From contig JAJDVR010000120.1 in the NCBI GenBank assembly GCA_022826025.1, positions 1 through 41,039 of the forward strand: a DNA stretch of 41,039 bases. The letters are read 5' to 3'. Under the pieces are notes generated by a model. That model searched no databases and had not been told where the DNA came from. It saw nothing but the letters and a program-made list of their open reading frames with translations. Positions 27,113-35,838 of the stretch are shown here, in pieces. The stretch comes from Gemmatimonadota bacterium. Lineage in GTDB: Bacteria; Gemmatimonadota; Gemmatimonadetes; Longimicrobiales; Gaopeijiaceae. Every line of letters begins with the position of its first letter. Within the stretch, counting starts at the first letter, position 1. The position numbers and the translations under genes were made by a program.

Positions 27113-29189
27113 GTCTGATTCCGAACAGAACCGACCCGAGCCCGGCAGCAGGTTCTCCCGGCTCTCGCGCACCGCCTCGTTCTGGATTCTGCTGGCGCTG
27201 GTGCCCCTCCTGTTCATGCAGATCTTCGGTTCGGGCGGCAACGCGGGCGTCGAGTTCACCTACACCGAGTTTCACGAGCAGTTGGCGTCCGGGAACATTC
27301 GCGAGGTGACGATCGTCGATTCGCGCAGCGTGGAGGGCGAACTGCGCACCCCCGTGAACCGGGACGGCGAAGACATGAGCCGCTTCGTCTCCATGCTTCC
27401 GGGCGAGGTCACGGACGGGCTGCTCGAGGAGCTTCAGGCGCGCAACGTCATCATCCGGGCAAGGCCCGCGCGCACCCCCGTCATCGAGCGGGTGTTCGCG
27501 TTTCTCCCCTGGATCCTCATGGCGGGGATCTGGATCTGGTTCGTGCGCAGCCTTCAGAGCGGGGGCAACCGGGCCTTCCAGTTCGGCCGCTCCAAGGCCA
27601 AGCTCATCTCTCCGGACACGCCCAAGGTGACGTTCGAGGATGTCGCGGGCGCGGATGAGGCCAAGGAAGAACTCCAGGAGGTCATCGAGTTTCTGAAGGA
27701 TCCGCAGCGCTTCGTACGCCTGGGTGGCCGCCTTCCCAAGGGCGTGCTCCTGGTGGGTCCCCCGGGCACCGGCAAGACCCTGCTCGCGCGTGCGGTGGCG
27801 GGCGAGGCAGCGCGTCCCTTCTTTCAGATGTCGGGCTCCGACTTCGTCGAGATGTTCGTCGGCGTGGGCGCCTCGCGCGTGCGCGATCTCTTCGAGCAGG
27901 GAAAATCGCACGCACCCTGCATCATCTTCGTGGATGAGATCGATGCGGTCGGCCGCCACCGGGGCGCCGGCCTGGGCGGGGGACACGACGAGCGCGAGCA
28001 GACGCTGAACGCGCTTCTGGTGGAGATGGACGGCTTCGAGTCCAACGACGGAGTGATCCTGCTGGCGGCCACCAACCGGCCCGACGTGCTCGATCCGGCG
28101 CTGCTTCGCCCCGGCCGCTTCGACCGGCAGGTCGTGGTGGACTCCCCGGACATCAAGGGCCGGGAAGGCATCCTGGGCGTGCACGCGCGCAAGTTGCCGC
28201 TCGCCGAAGACGTGGATCTGTCGGTCATCGCCCGGGGCACCCCCGGCCTGTCGGGCGCGGATCTGGCCAACGTCTGCAATGAGGCGGCCCTCGTCGCCGC
28301 GCGCGAAGGCGCCGACCGGGTCGCCATGGTCCACTTCGAGAAGGCGAAGGACAAGGTCATGCTGGGGGCGGAGCGCAAGAGCCTGGTGCTGACCGAGTCC
28401 GAGCGTGAGTTGACCGCGTATCACGAAGCGGGCCATGCCGTACTCGGGCTGCGCATCCCGGGCCTCGACCCCGTGCACAAGGTCACGATCGTCCCCCGCG
28501 GGCGCGCGCTCGGACTCACCGCGAGCCTTCCCGAGGAGGACCGGCACTCCTACACCAAGGATTGGCTGGAAGGGCAGCTGGTGATGCTGTTCGGGGGACG
28601 CGTCGCCGAGGAGATGCGCTTCGGCCCGACCAAGGTGACGACCGGGGCAGGGAACGACATCGAGCGCGCCACCAGCATGGCGCGCCGGATGGTGACCCGT
28701 TTCGGCATGTCCGAGCGGGTCGGCCTCATGGCGGTCGGCGATTCGGAGCAGGAGATCTTTCTCGGACGCGAGCTGGTCCAGCGGCGTGAAATCTCGGAAC
28801 ACACCGCGGAGCTGGTCGACAGCGAGGTCAAGCGCCTTCTGGACAGCGCGCACGACCGGGCGCGCGTGCTGCTGGAGGAGCACAAGGAGCTGCTCGAGAC
28901 CATCGCCGAGGCACTGCTTGAACGTGAAACGCTGGGCCGCCGCGAGATCGAGCTGATCGAGCAGGGCGAACCGTTGCCGCCCATGTCGCGGGAAGAGCCG
29001 CCGATGCCGGGCGAGGAGAACGGAAGCGAGCCGCCCGAGACCGGGGAGCCGCTCGACGGCACGACGCAGTCGGTAGCCGGAGGCGCGCCGGACCCCCTCC
29101 GCGAGCCGGAGGAGGCGGTTCCCGTTTCGTCGGCGCGCGTCGACGGACCCGCTGCCCGAACGAGGGGCTCGCACGCAGACGACCCTTGA
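27111..29189 (+). CDS. ftsH: ATP-dependent zinc metalloprotease FtsH
   Basis: FtsH is the membrane-anchored AAA+ protease that degrades misfolded membrane proteins and selected regulators. The 692-residue product has two membrane segments (about residues 23-41 and 126-144) flanking a periplasmic domain. Walker A is GPPGTGKT at 216-223, Walker B IIFVDEID with Asp275/Glu276, and the second region of homology [20 protein letters not shown]. The zinc motif HEAGH is at 438-442. The last 60 residues are a low-complexity acidic tail rich in Pro, Glu and Gly. The gene order hpt-ftsH-cdaA places it before the c-di-AMP synthase. Confidence 0.98.
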   Translation: MSDSEQNRPEPGSRFSRLSRTASFWILLALVPLLFMQIFGSGGNAGVEFTYTEFHEQLASGNIREVTIVDSRSVEGELRTPVNRDGEDMSRFVSMLPGEVTDGLLEELQARNVIIRARPARTPVIERVFAFLPWILMAGIWIWFVRSLQSGGNRAFQFGRSKAKLISPDTPKVTFEDVAGADEAKEELQEVIEFLKDPQRFVRLGGRLPKGVLLVGPPGTGKTLLARAVAGEAARPFFQMSGSDFVEMFVGVGASRVRDLFEQGKSHAPCIIFVDEIDAVGRHRGAGLGGGHDEREQTLNALLVEMDGFESNDGVILLAATNRPDVLDPALLRPGRFDRQVVVDSPDIKGREGILGVHARKLPLAEDVDLSVIARGTPGLSGADLANVCNEAALVAAREGADRVAMVHFEKAKDKVMLGAERKSLVLTESERELTAYHEAGHAVLGLRIPGLDPVHKVTIVPRGRALGLTASLPEEDRHSYTKDWLEGQLVMLFGGRVAEEMRFGPTKVTTGAGNDIERATSMARRMVTRFGMSERVGLMAVGDSEQEIFLGRELVQRREISEHTAELVDSEVKRLLDSAHDRARVLLEEHKELLETIAEALLERETLGRREIELIEQGEPLPPMSREEPPMPGEENGSEPPETGEPLDGTTQSVAGGAPDPLREPEEAVPVSSARVDGPAARTRGSHADDP

Positions 29190-29253
29190 CCGCCAGCCGG
29201 AAACACCCGCCCGCTCGAATGCAACCGCGGTCTTCCAACGCGTCTGAGAAAGC

Positions 29254-30084
29254 ATGAGCATCGGGGATCTGTTCGCGCTGTTCGCGCCCGGCTGGCTTGA
29301 TATCCTCGAGATCCTCATCGTCGCGGCGCTCCTCTACCGCATCCTGCTGTTCATCCAGCGCACCCGGGCCATGCAGATCCTGCTCGGCGGGCTCCTGATC
29401 GCGGCCATCTACGCCGCCGCGCGCCTGCTGGGACTCGACCTCATGCGCTCGATCATGGATGCGGTCTTCCAGTATGGGGCCATCGCCGCGCTCGTCGTCT
29501 TCCAGCCCGAGATTCGGTCCACCCTCGCCCGGCTGGGTCAGGCGCGCATGCTGCAGCTGTTCAGCCGGCTCGAGGAAAGCCAGGTGGTGGAAGAGATCGC
29601 AGGCGCGGCCGAGCGCCTCTCGAGCATGAAGATCGGCGCGCTGGTCGCCATGGAGGGGGAAGTCGGCCTGGATGAATACGCGCAGACCGGCAACCGACTG
29701 CAGGCCCGTGTCTCCCGGGAGATCCTGGTCGCCATCTTCACGCCGAAATCGCCGCTGCACGATGGTGCCGTGATCGTCTCTGGCGACACCATCAAGGCGG
29801 CGGGGGCGATCCTGCCGCTCAATCGAGCGCCGGTTCCCGACCGCACGCTGGGCACCCGGCACCGCGCCGCCATCGGGCTGAGCGAGGAGACCGACGCGGT
29901 CGTGGTCGTGGTCAGCGAAGAGACGGGCCGGATTTCGGTGGCGAGCCGGGGGATGCTCCGCAAGGGAGTCGACGGGGCGGGCCTGCGGGAAGCGATCGCG
30001 GGGGCCGGGCCCCGGCCAACGGGGAATCGGGAACCCGCCGGCAGCGCCGGCCGGGCCCTGGCACGGGCGTTGCGCCTGCCCTGA
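29254..30084 (+). CDS. cdaA: Diadenylate cyclase CdaA (c-di-AMP synthase)
   Basis: CdaA makes cyclic di-AMP, which controls potassium and osmolyte balance and, in many bacteria, cell-wall homeostasis. The 276-residue product has three N-terminal membrane segments (roughly residues 13-30, 39-60 and 68-82) followed by the DAC domain. Catalytic motifs are DGA at 170-172 (LHDGAVIVSG) and RHR at 202-204 (GTRHRAAIGLSEETDAVVVV). It lies 64 bases after ftsH; the usual partner CdaR (YbbR domain) is absent here. The 40-residue Gly/Pro-rich tail looks disordered. Confidence 0.95.
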   Translation: MSIGDLFALFAPGWLDILEILIVAALLYRILLFIQRTRAMQILLGGLLIAAIYAAARLLGLDLMRSIMDAVFQYGAIAALVVFQPEIRSTLARLGQARMLQLFSRLEESQVVEEIAGAAERLSSMKIGALVAMEGEVGLDEYAQTGNRLQARVSREILVAIFTPKSPLHDGAVIVSGDTIKAAGAILPLNRAPVPDRTLGTRHRAAIGLSEETDAVVVVVSEETGRISVASRGMLRKGVDGAGLREAIAGAGPRPTGNREPAGSAGRALARALRLP

Positions 30085-30128
30085 CTGGCGGCGCGGATGC
30101 GGCGAGAGGGCGCGGGGTCCGACTGCCC

Positions 30129-31355
30129 CTATCCCGCGAAGCGGATGCGAAAGATGCGGTTGCCGGCGTCGTCAGAGACCAGCAGCGCGCCGTCCGGCGC
30201 CTGAAGCACGTCCACGGGGCGGCCCCAGACCTCCTTCTCCTCGTCGTCACGGACGATGAACCCGGTCAGGAAGTCCTCCGGCGGGCCGGAAGGGCGTCCC
30301 CCCTCGAACGGGATGCGCACCACCGAATAGCCCTTGAGATCGAGCCGGTTGATGGATCCGTGCAGCGCGACGAAGGCGTGGTTGCGGTATTCCTCGGGGA
30401 ATCCCTCGCCGGTGTGGAACGCCATGCCCATCGGGGCCGCGTGGGCTGGAAGCAGGACGTCGGGTACGAGGGTGCGCTCCACCAGATCCGGCCGCGCTCC
30501 GTTCAGGACCGGTTCCGGGTTGGGCCCGATGTACGCGTACGGCCACCCGTAGAAGCCACCCTCCTGCACCGAGGTGACGTAGTCCGGGGCCAGGTCGTCC
30601 CCGAGGTGGTCGCGCTCGTGCACCGCGGTCCACAGCGCACCCGTCACCGGGTCGAAGGCGAGCGCGACGGGGTTGCGCAGCCCGCCCGCGAACACCCGAT
30701 GCCCCGAGCCGTCCGGCCGGTACTCGTTGATGGCGGCGCGGCGCGGGTCCGTGCCCGGGATGGCGTTGGTGGCGGAGCCGACGGCCACGTACATGAGTTC
30801 GCCATCGGGATCGAAGATGAGATTGCGCGTCCAGTGGTTGAACCCCATGGTCCGGCTGACGTCGATGCCCAGGCGCTCGGCGGTGTCGTGATCGAGCGCG
30901 TCGCTGCTGACGGGCAGATCCACCACGTGTTCCGGCGGACCCTGCGCCCGGGTCTGACCCGGCGCATGGCGGAAGCGCACGACCGCGTCGTTGTTGCCCA
31001 CGTACACGTACCCGCCGTGGAAGGCGATGCCGTATGGCCGGGTCAATCCCTCCGCGAAGGCTTCACGGTACTCGGCCACCCCGTCGCCGTCGGCGTCCCG
31101 CAGCAGCGTGACCACACCCCTCCGGCTCTCCGCCACGAACACATCGCCGCCGGGCGCGAGCGCAAGCCGCCGGGGCGCCGCCAGGTCGTCGGCGAAGACG
31201 TTCACGGCGAAGCCCGGTGGAACCGAGAGGTTCGCCCCTTCCGGGCGCTCCACGATGTTCGGGATGGCGCGGTTCCATGGGGTTGCGAAGGGTTCCGGCA
31301 GTTGTTGGGGCGCAGCCAGGACCAGAAGCAGAGGAAGCGAGGAGATGGGAATCAT
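30129..31355 (-). CDS. Exported PQQ-dependent sugar (sorbosone/glucose) dehydrogenase-like protein
   Basis: The 408-residue protein has a short N-terminal signal-like segment (MIPISSLPLLLVLAAPQQLP) and a beta-propeller of the glucose/sorbosone dehydrogenase family. Marks include VPPGFAVNVFADDLAAPRRL, ALAPGGDVFVAESRRGVVTL, GLTRPYGIAFHGGYVYVGNN and PAHAAPMGMAFHTGEGFPEE near the end. Family members oxidise sugars with pyrroloquinoline quinone, but many homologues are uncharacterised, so the substrate is unknown. The frame extends upstream to 31613, but the ATG ending at 31355 gives a signal peptide and is preferred. It is convergent with cdaA and divergent from the next gene. Confidence 0.85.
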   Translation of the reverse strand: MIPISSLPLLLVLAAPQQLPEPFATPWNRAIPNIVERPEGANLSVPPGFAVNVFADDLAAPRRLALAPGGDVFVAESRRGVVTLLRDADGDGVAEYREAFAEGLTRPYGIAFHGGYVYVGNNDAVVRFRHAPGQTRAQGPPEHVVDLPVSSDALDHDTAERLGIDVSRTMGFNHWTRNLIFDPDGELMYVAVGSATNAIPGTDPRRAAINEYRPDGSGHRVFAGGLRNPVALAFDPVTGALWTAVHERDHLGDDLAPDYVTSVQEGGFYGWPYAYIGPNPEPVLNGARPDLVERTLVPDVLLPAHAAPMGMAFHTGEGFPEEYRNHAFVALHGSINRLDLKGYSVVRIPFEGGRPSGPPEDFLTGFIVRDDEEKEVWGRPVDVLQAPDGALLVSDDAGNRIFRIRFAG

Positions 31356-31395
31356 GAGAGGCTCGGGATGGGGGGGCGTGCGGAATGCTGTCCTG

Positions 31396-31401
31396 AGTAT
31401 A
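31396..31401 (-). promoter_or_regulatory. Candidate -10 element upstream of the sugar dehydrogenase gene
   Basis: On the minus strand TATACT (complement of 31396-31401) matches the -10 consensus in five of six positions, about 40 bases before the ATG at 31355. No convincing -35 box is seen at 17 bases. The rest of the 271-base divergent gap (31356-31626) holds only a small ACCCGG-ACG-CCGGGT hairpin at 31510-31524 and no clear promoter for the plus strand. Confidence 0.35.
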
Positions 31402-31626
31402 GGTCCGTGAACCCGCCTCCGGCGATGCGCGAGGCCCACGACCCCATGCTCCCCACAGGTGTGCACCCGACGGCAATCTGCTTTGCGTGCCGACGAGGCC
31501 GAACCCGCAACCCGGACGCCGGGTAGCAGGATCTTCCAGGGCGCCTCGCACCGGAGCGACGTCAACCCTTCGTCCCGGCCGTGCGTCCCAAGGTGGGACA
31601 GCCACGCTCTCACGGAGCCATCGCCA

Positions 31627-33465
31627 ATGAGTCACCGCCCCAGCGACCTCGCGAGACACACCGGTCTCACAGCCGTCCTCATCTGCCTCGCCTCACCGCT
31701 CCCGGCGCGCGCCGCCCAGGAAGAGGCGGCAAGCCCCGAAGCCGATTCGATCGCGCTGCTCGAGGAGGCGAAGCAGGAGCAGAAGGAGTTCGAGCGCTTT
31801 CGGGAACAGCGGCTTCCGCCGGAGTGGAGTGGCTTCGGCGGCCAGTGCGACGCTCTCGTCGGGCGGATGTGCCTCCGGCACGGGGACGGGGAAGCGCCCC
31901 CGGTAGAGCCCGCTCCGCTCGAGGTCGAGATGGCGCGCATGGACATGCTGCGCACGCTCGGCCGCATCGCTTCCCGCCTCCCGCGCGACAAGTGGGTGCT
32001 GGGACAGCGGGTCTACTACCTGCGGGAGCAGGGAGAGCTGCTCCGGGCGGAGGCCCTCACCGAGCGCTGTCATCCCGACGACGAGTGGTGGTGCCAGGCG
32101 CTCAAGGGATACCTGCTTCAGTCGCTGGGAAGGAGCATCGAGGCGGAAGCGGTCTTCCGCGACGTCATCCCGCGGATGCCGGAGGAGGAGCGGGAGAGAT
32201 GGCTGGCGCTCGACTATCTCCTGGACGAAGAGGCCCGCGAGCTCTTCGAGGATGCCGATCCCGCGGAGCAGGCGGCGCTGCGCCAGCGGCTCTGGCTGCT
32301 TGCAGATCCCCTCTACCTGGTCGAAGGCAACGACCGCGAGGCGGAGCAGTACGCCCGCCGCACGCTGATCCGCATCCGCGAGTCGGCGGAGAACCCCTAC
32401 GACCTTCCCTGGGAGGAGGACCTGGAGGAACTGGTCGCCCGCTACGGGGGCGAGGTGGGCTGGGAGCGCGGCCGGCCGGCGCGGCCCGCCTCGGGCATGC
32501 TGCAGGACAACCGCTTCATCATCGGGCGCCACCGGCCCCACGGCCGCGAGTTCATGCCCGGGGGGACGTTCCTCGCGGACCCGGCGGGCATTCCCGTGCG
32601 TGCGTGGGAGATCGAGGACCGGGCGCCGTGGACCGGATACGCCGCCTGGTACGCGCCAATCATCACCACCATGGATGCGCAGGTGGCGCGCTTCCGCCGG
32701 GGCGACTCGCTCCTGGTGGTGGCGGGCTACCAGCCGCCTCCTCCTCCCGAAGAGCCCGCCCGGCCGATGGTGCGCGAAATCGCGCCGGGCGCCGATCCCT
32801 TCGCGGCGTTCGCCGCCCCGCCGCCCCCGCCTCCCGCGGTGGCCGGTGCGGTGGAGTCGGGGGTGTTCGTGCTGACCCCGGAGGGCGAGCGCCTCGTCGA
32901 CCAGCGCGGCAGCGAACGCGAGGGTGTCGTGACCGCCCGGGTTCCCAACGGCGACTACATCTTCGGCATGGAAGTCCTGGAAGATGCCGACGACCGGGGC
33001 TGGAGGGTGCGCGGCGGGGTACGGCAGGAGAACCTGCCCTTCGGGCTCGCGGCCATATCCGACATCGTGCTGCTCGATCCCGCCGGCGATCTGCCGGGGA
33101 GCCTGGACGAGGCGCTGCCCCGGGTGCTGGGTTCAACCCGTGTCCGTTCGGGCGAGCCCTTCGTGGCGGGCTGGGAGGTCTACGGCCTCCAGACCGGCGA
33201 GAGCGCGACCGTCGGCATCACCATGCAGGACGCGAACCCCGGGTTGCTCGCGCGCGCCACCCAGTTCCTGCGCCTCACCACCCCTGAGGCGCCCCTGGAG
33301 CTGAGCTGGGAGGAAGCGGGACCGGACCAGCTGGGCACGGTCTTCCGCGCCATCGCGCTTACCCTGCCCGAGGTCGAGCCGGGTGAGTACGACCTGATCC
33401 TGACCGTGCAGTTGCCGGGGAGGAGCCCGATCGACGTCGTGACCGGCCTGATCGTGGAGGAATAG
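31627..33465 (+). CDS. Exported protein of unknown function, 612 residues
   Basis: No family is recognised. A signal peptide is clear (GLTAVLICLASPLPARAAQE, cleaved after ARA-A or RAA-Q). The first 300 mature residues are helical and acidic, with repeat-like segments (WCQALKGYLLQSLGRSIEAE, YARRTLIRIRES) that suggest TPR-type helical repeats. A middle stretch of about 30 residues is very Pro- and Ala-rich (AAFAAPPPPPPAVAGAVES). The last 200 residues look beta-rich (FVLTPEGERLVDQRG, LSWEEAGPDQLGTVFRAIAL, LPGRSPIDVVTGLIVEE). It contains an early cysteine pair (GGQCDALVGRMCLRHG). The gene ends nine bases from the convergent cyclophilin gene. A surface scaffold or assembly role is possible but unsupported. 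Confidence 0.75.
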   Translation: MSHRPSDLARHTGLTAVLICLASPLPARAAQEEAASPEADSIALLEEAKQEQKEFERFREQRLPPEWSGFGGQCDALVGRMCLRHGDGEAPPVEPAPLEVEMARMDMLRTLGRIASRLPRDKWVLGQRVYYLREQGELLRAEALTERCHPDDEWWCQALKGYLLQSLGRSIEAEAVFRDVIPRMPEEERERWLALDYLLDEEARELFEDADPAEQAALRQRLWLLADPLYLVEGNDREAEQYARRTLIRIRESAENPYDLPWEEDLEELVARYGGEVGWERGRPARPASGMLQDNRFIIGRHRPHGREFMPGGTFLADPAGIPVRAWEIEDRAPWTGYAAWYAPIITTMDAQVARFRRGDSLLVVAGYQPPPPPEEPARPMVREIAPGADPFAAFAAPPPPPPAVAGAVESGVFVLTPEGERLVDQRGSEREGVVTARVPNGDYIFGMEVLEDADDRGWRVRGGVRQENLPFGLAAISDIVLLDPAGDLPGSLDEALPRVLGSTRVRSGEPFVAGWEVYGLQTGESATVGITMQDANPGLLARATQFLRLTTPEAPLELSWEEAGPDQLGTVFRAIALTLPEVEPGEYDLILTVQLPGRSPIDVVTGLIVEE

Positions 33466-33474
33466 CCCTTCCCG

Positions 33475-34107
33475 TCAGTCGGCCCGTCGCACGGACGTGA
33501 TCCTCACCGGCGGGGTGAGCGCCTGGGCCTCCACGGGTTGTCCCTGGATCATGCGCACCACATCCATCCCGCTCACGACCATGCCGAACGCCGCGAATCC
33601 CTGGAGGTCGGGGTTGCGGTTGCCGCCGAAGTCCAGCGATGGCTGGTCGTTGATGCAGAAGAAGAAGCTGGAGGTGGCGCTGTCCGGTTGTCCACGCGCC
33701 ATCGAGATTGCCCCGTCCACGTGGCGCAGCCCGGTGACAGAGGTGCGCTCCATGGGAATGGGGTCGAAGCCCTGCTCGGCGAACTCCTCGTTCACGCTCG
33801 CCTGGATCACCTCGATGCGGACGGTGTCGTCGGGCTGGTTGTCCATCGTTACCGTGCGATGGAACTGGCCGCCGTCGTAGTGGCCCGCGTCGACGTAGCG
33901 CAGGAAGTTGGCGGAGGTGCCCGGCGCGTTTCCGGTGTCGATGTCCACCTCGATGTCGCCGAATTCGGTGGAGATGACGACGCGCACCATGCCGGTCTCC
34001 TGGGCGCTCTCCTCGGCTTCCTGCGGGGCCTCCTGGGCCGATTCGGCGCAGGCGCCGGCGGCGATCAGAAGGACGGCGATGGTCGACGCGAGTATTCCCT
34101 TGCGCAT
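33475..34107 (-). CDS. Cyclophilin-type peptidyl-prolyl isomerase, lipoprotein
   Basis: Cyclophilins interconvert proline peptide bonds and assist folding. The 210-residue product begins with a lipoprotein signal (MRKGILASTIAVLLIAAGAC, lipobox ending at the Cys), followed by a Glu/Ala-rich linker (EAPQEAEESAQ). The cyclophilin domain starts VRVVISTEFGDIEVDID and has NFLRYVDAGHYDGGQFHRTV with the catalytic Arg, then SFFFCINDQPSLDF. It should act in the periplasm, anchored to a membrane. The frame is open upstream to 34329, but the ATG at 34107 has AGGAGGTT just upstream. The gene runs codirectionally behind the hydantoinase and HAD genes. Confidence 0.9.
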   Translation of the reverse strand: MRKGILASTIAVLLIAAGACAESAQEAPQEAEESAQETGMVRVVISTEFGDIEVDIDTGNAPGTSANFLRYVDAGHYDGGQFHRTVTMDNQPDDTVRIEVIQASVNEEFAEQGFDPIPMERTSVTGLRHVDGAISMARGQPDSATSSFFFCINDQPSLDFGGNRNPDLQGFAAFGMVVSGMDVVRMIQGQPVEAQALTPPVRITSVRRAD

Positions 34108-34202
34108 GGTCGAACCTCCTGTTGCATCGGGGTGAAAGCAGGAACCTCGATGATACGGTGCGGAGTGATGCCGAGCCAGCGGCGCGAGATGTGCGTGCGT
34201 CC

Positions 34203-35684
34203 CTACGGAGCCTGCCATCTCCCGCGGCGAAGCAGTTCCCCGCTGCCCGCTCCGGCCAGAATCTCTCCGCCCTCGTAGACCACCTCGCCCCGGCGGAGCG
34301 TCATCACGGGCCAACCCGTGACTTCCCACCCCGAGTAGACCGAGAAGCCGGTCCCGGAGAACATGTCCTCGTCGCGGATGGTGCGCGTCTCGCCCGGATC
34401 CCAGAGCACGATGTCGGCGTCCGAGCCCACCGCGACCGTGCCCTTGCGCGGGTAGAGCCCGAAGAGCTTGGCGGCGTTGGTCGAGGTCACCGCCACGAAG
34501 CGCTCCTCTGAGATGCGTCCCTGGACAACGCCCTCGGACCAGAGCATCGGGCGCACCACCTGGAGGTTGTTCAGGCCGGCCCGGTGCCGGCTGATGGTCT
34601 GCGACGGGTCCATCTTCTCTTCGCGCAGATACGCGACATGGTCGGTGCCGAGCACGTGCACGGATCCGCTCGCGATGCCGGCCCAGAGCGCGTCCTGGTC
34701 ACGCTGCCCGCGCAGCGGCGGCTGCCCCACGTAGAGCCCGCGGTCCGGGCCCTCGAAGCGCTCGCGCGTGAAGTGGAGGTAGATGGGGCGGGTCTCGACG
34801 AAGACGCTGAGCCCGCGTTCCCGGGCATCCTGCAACACCCGCAGCGCGCCCTCCGAGGAGACATGAACGGCGTAGATGGGAGCCCCGGTGGCTTCGGCCA
34901 TGGCGACCGCGCGCTGGGTGGCCACCACCTCGCCGACCACGGGCCGGCTGTCCGGGAAGTACTCGAGCGAGGTCCGTCCCGCGGCGGTAAGCTCGGCAAC
35001 CGCGCGGGCGAGGATGGGTCCGTCCTCGCAGTGCACCATGGTCATGATGCCGGCGCCCCCCGCCGCGTCCATGGTCGCCATGTAGTCGGGCACTTCGGCG
35101 TCGAACACGGTCCGCACCATGAAGATCTTGGTGCTGGTCTGACCGGTCTCGGCGGCCAGGGTGGTCATCTGGCCTTCCTGGGTTGCGGGGTCGTTGATGC
35201 CCGCGTGCAGGATGACATCCGCGATCGCCTGCTCGCGGATGAGGGCGGCCTCGCGCTCGATGGCCTGGGCGAGCGTCCGCCCCCCGGCCGGGAAGGCGAA
35301 GTTCGAGATGGTGGTGATGCCCCCCGCCAGCGCCGCCTGCGACCCGGTGCGGTAGTCGTCGCGGCGGCTGCCCCCCAGGTGGACGTGCGGATCCACCCCG
35401 CCCGGCATGACCAGCAGCCCGGTGGCGTCGATCGTGCGCGCGCCGGCCCCCGCGGCCAGCCCGGTCCCGATCTCGACGATGGTCCCGTCCCGTACCCGCA
35501 CGTCCGCGGCGAAACGCCCCTCCGAGGTGACCACCGTGCCGCCGCTGACGAGGATCTCCTGGGCGGCCAGACCGGGTGCGACCGATGCCGCCGCCAACAG
35601 GCCGGCCGACAGGAGGGTGGGGAGAGCCATTCCCGGCGAGGGGACGGCGCGGACGCGGGCGGGGCAGTCCAACAGGCGGGTCAT
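34203..35684 (-). CDS. Exported dihydropyrimidinase/hydantoinase-like amidohydrolase
   Basis: The 493-residue protein is an amidohydrolase of the D-hydantoinase/dihydropyrimidinase family, which opens cyclic amides. The binuclear metal site is complete: His100 and His102 (DPHVHLGG), the carbamylated-lysine position Lys186 (STKIFMVR), His218 (MTMVHCEDG), His274 (YAVHVSSEG) and Asp348 (VLGTDHVAY). Unlike cytoplasmic hydantoinases it begins with a signal sequence (MALPTLLSAGLLAAASVA before APGLAAQ), so it is probably exported. ATG 35684 with GGAGG upstream is used; an internal ATG 18 codons later also precedes the signal. The substrate is unknown; allantoin, hydantoins or dihydropyrimidines are family options. 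Confidence 0.88.
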   Translation of the reverse strand: MTRLLDCPARVRAVPSPGMALPTLLSAGLLAAASVAPGLAAQEILVSGGTVVTSEGRFAADVRVRDGTIVEIGTGLAAGAGARTIDATGLLVMPGGVDPHVHLGGSRRDDYRTGSQAALAGGITTISNFAFPAGGRTLAQAIEREAALIREQAIADVILHAGINDPATQEGQMTTLAAETGQTSTKIFMVRTVFDAEVPDYMATMDAAGGAGIMTMVHCEDGPILARAVAELTAAGRTSLEYFPDSRPVVGEVVATQRAVAMAEATGAPIYAVHVSSEGALRVLQDARERGLSVFVETRPIYLHFTRERFEGPDRGLYVGQPPLRGQRDQDALWAGIASGSVHVLGTDHVAYLREEKMDPSQTISRHRAGLNNLQVVRPMLWSEGVVQGRISEERFVAVTSTNAAKLFGLYPRKGTVAVGSDADIVLWDPGETRTIRDEDMFSGTGFSVYSGWEVTGWPVMTLRRGEVVYEGGEILAGAGSGELLRRGRWQAP

Positions 35685-35742
35685 GGCGTCCTCCGGGCGG
35701 CGGGTCGGCGATGAAGGGACACGATAGCCGAGCCTGACGCCC

Positions 35743-35793
35743 GACCGCCAGAGACCGCCGGCCGCCAGAGAGTGTCGGCCGCCGGAGAGTGCC
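35743..35793. repeat. Three tandem 17-base imperfect repeats
   Basis: The units at 35743-35759, 35760-35776 and 35777-35793 share G-rCCGCC-rGAGA-type cores (GACCGCCAGAGAC, GGCCGCCAGAGAGTGTC, GGCCGCCGGAGAGTGCC). They lie between the hydantoinase start and the HAD stop. They may be a short slippage-prone tandem array or a binding region; nothing else is seen in this 154-base gap. Confidence 0.6.
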
Positions 35794-35838
35794 GGTGACG
35801 CTCGGTCGACGGGTGGCTCGACGGCGCCAGTGCGGCGG

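Noticed and set aside
31459-31626. N-terminal extension of the exported 612-residue protein
   Set aside because: The in-frame text is Arg-rich, and the ATG at 31627 directly precedes a clear signal peptide.
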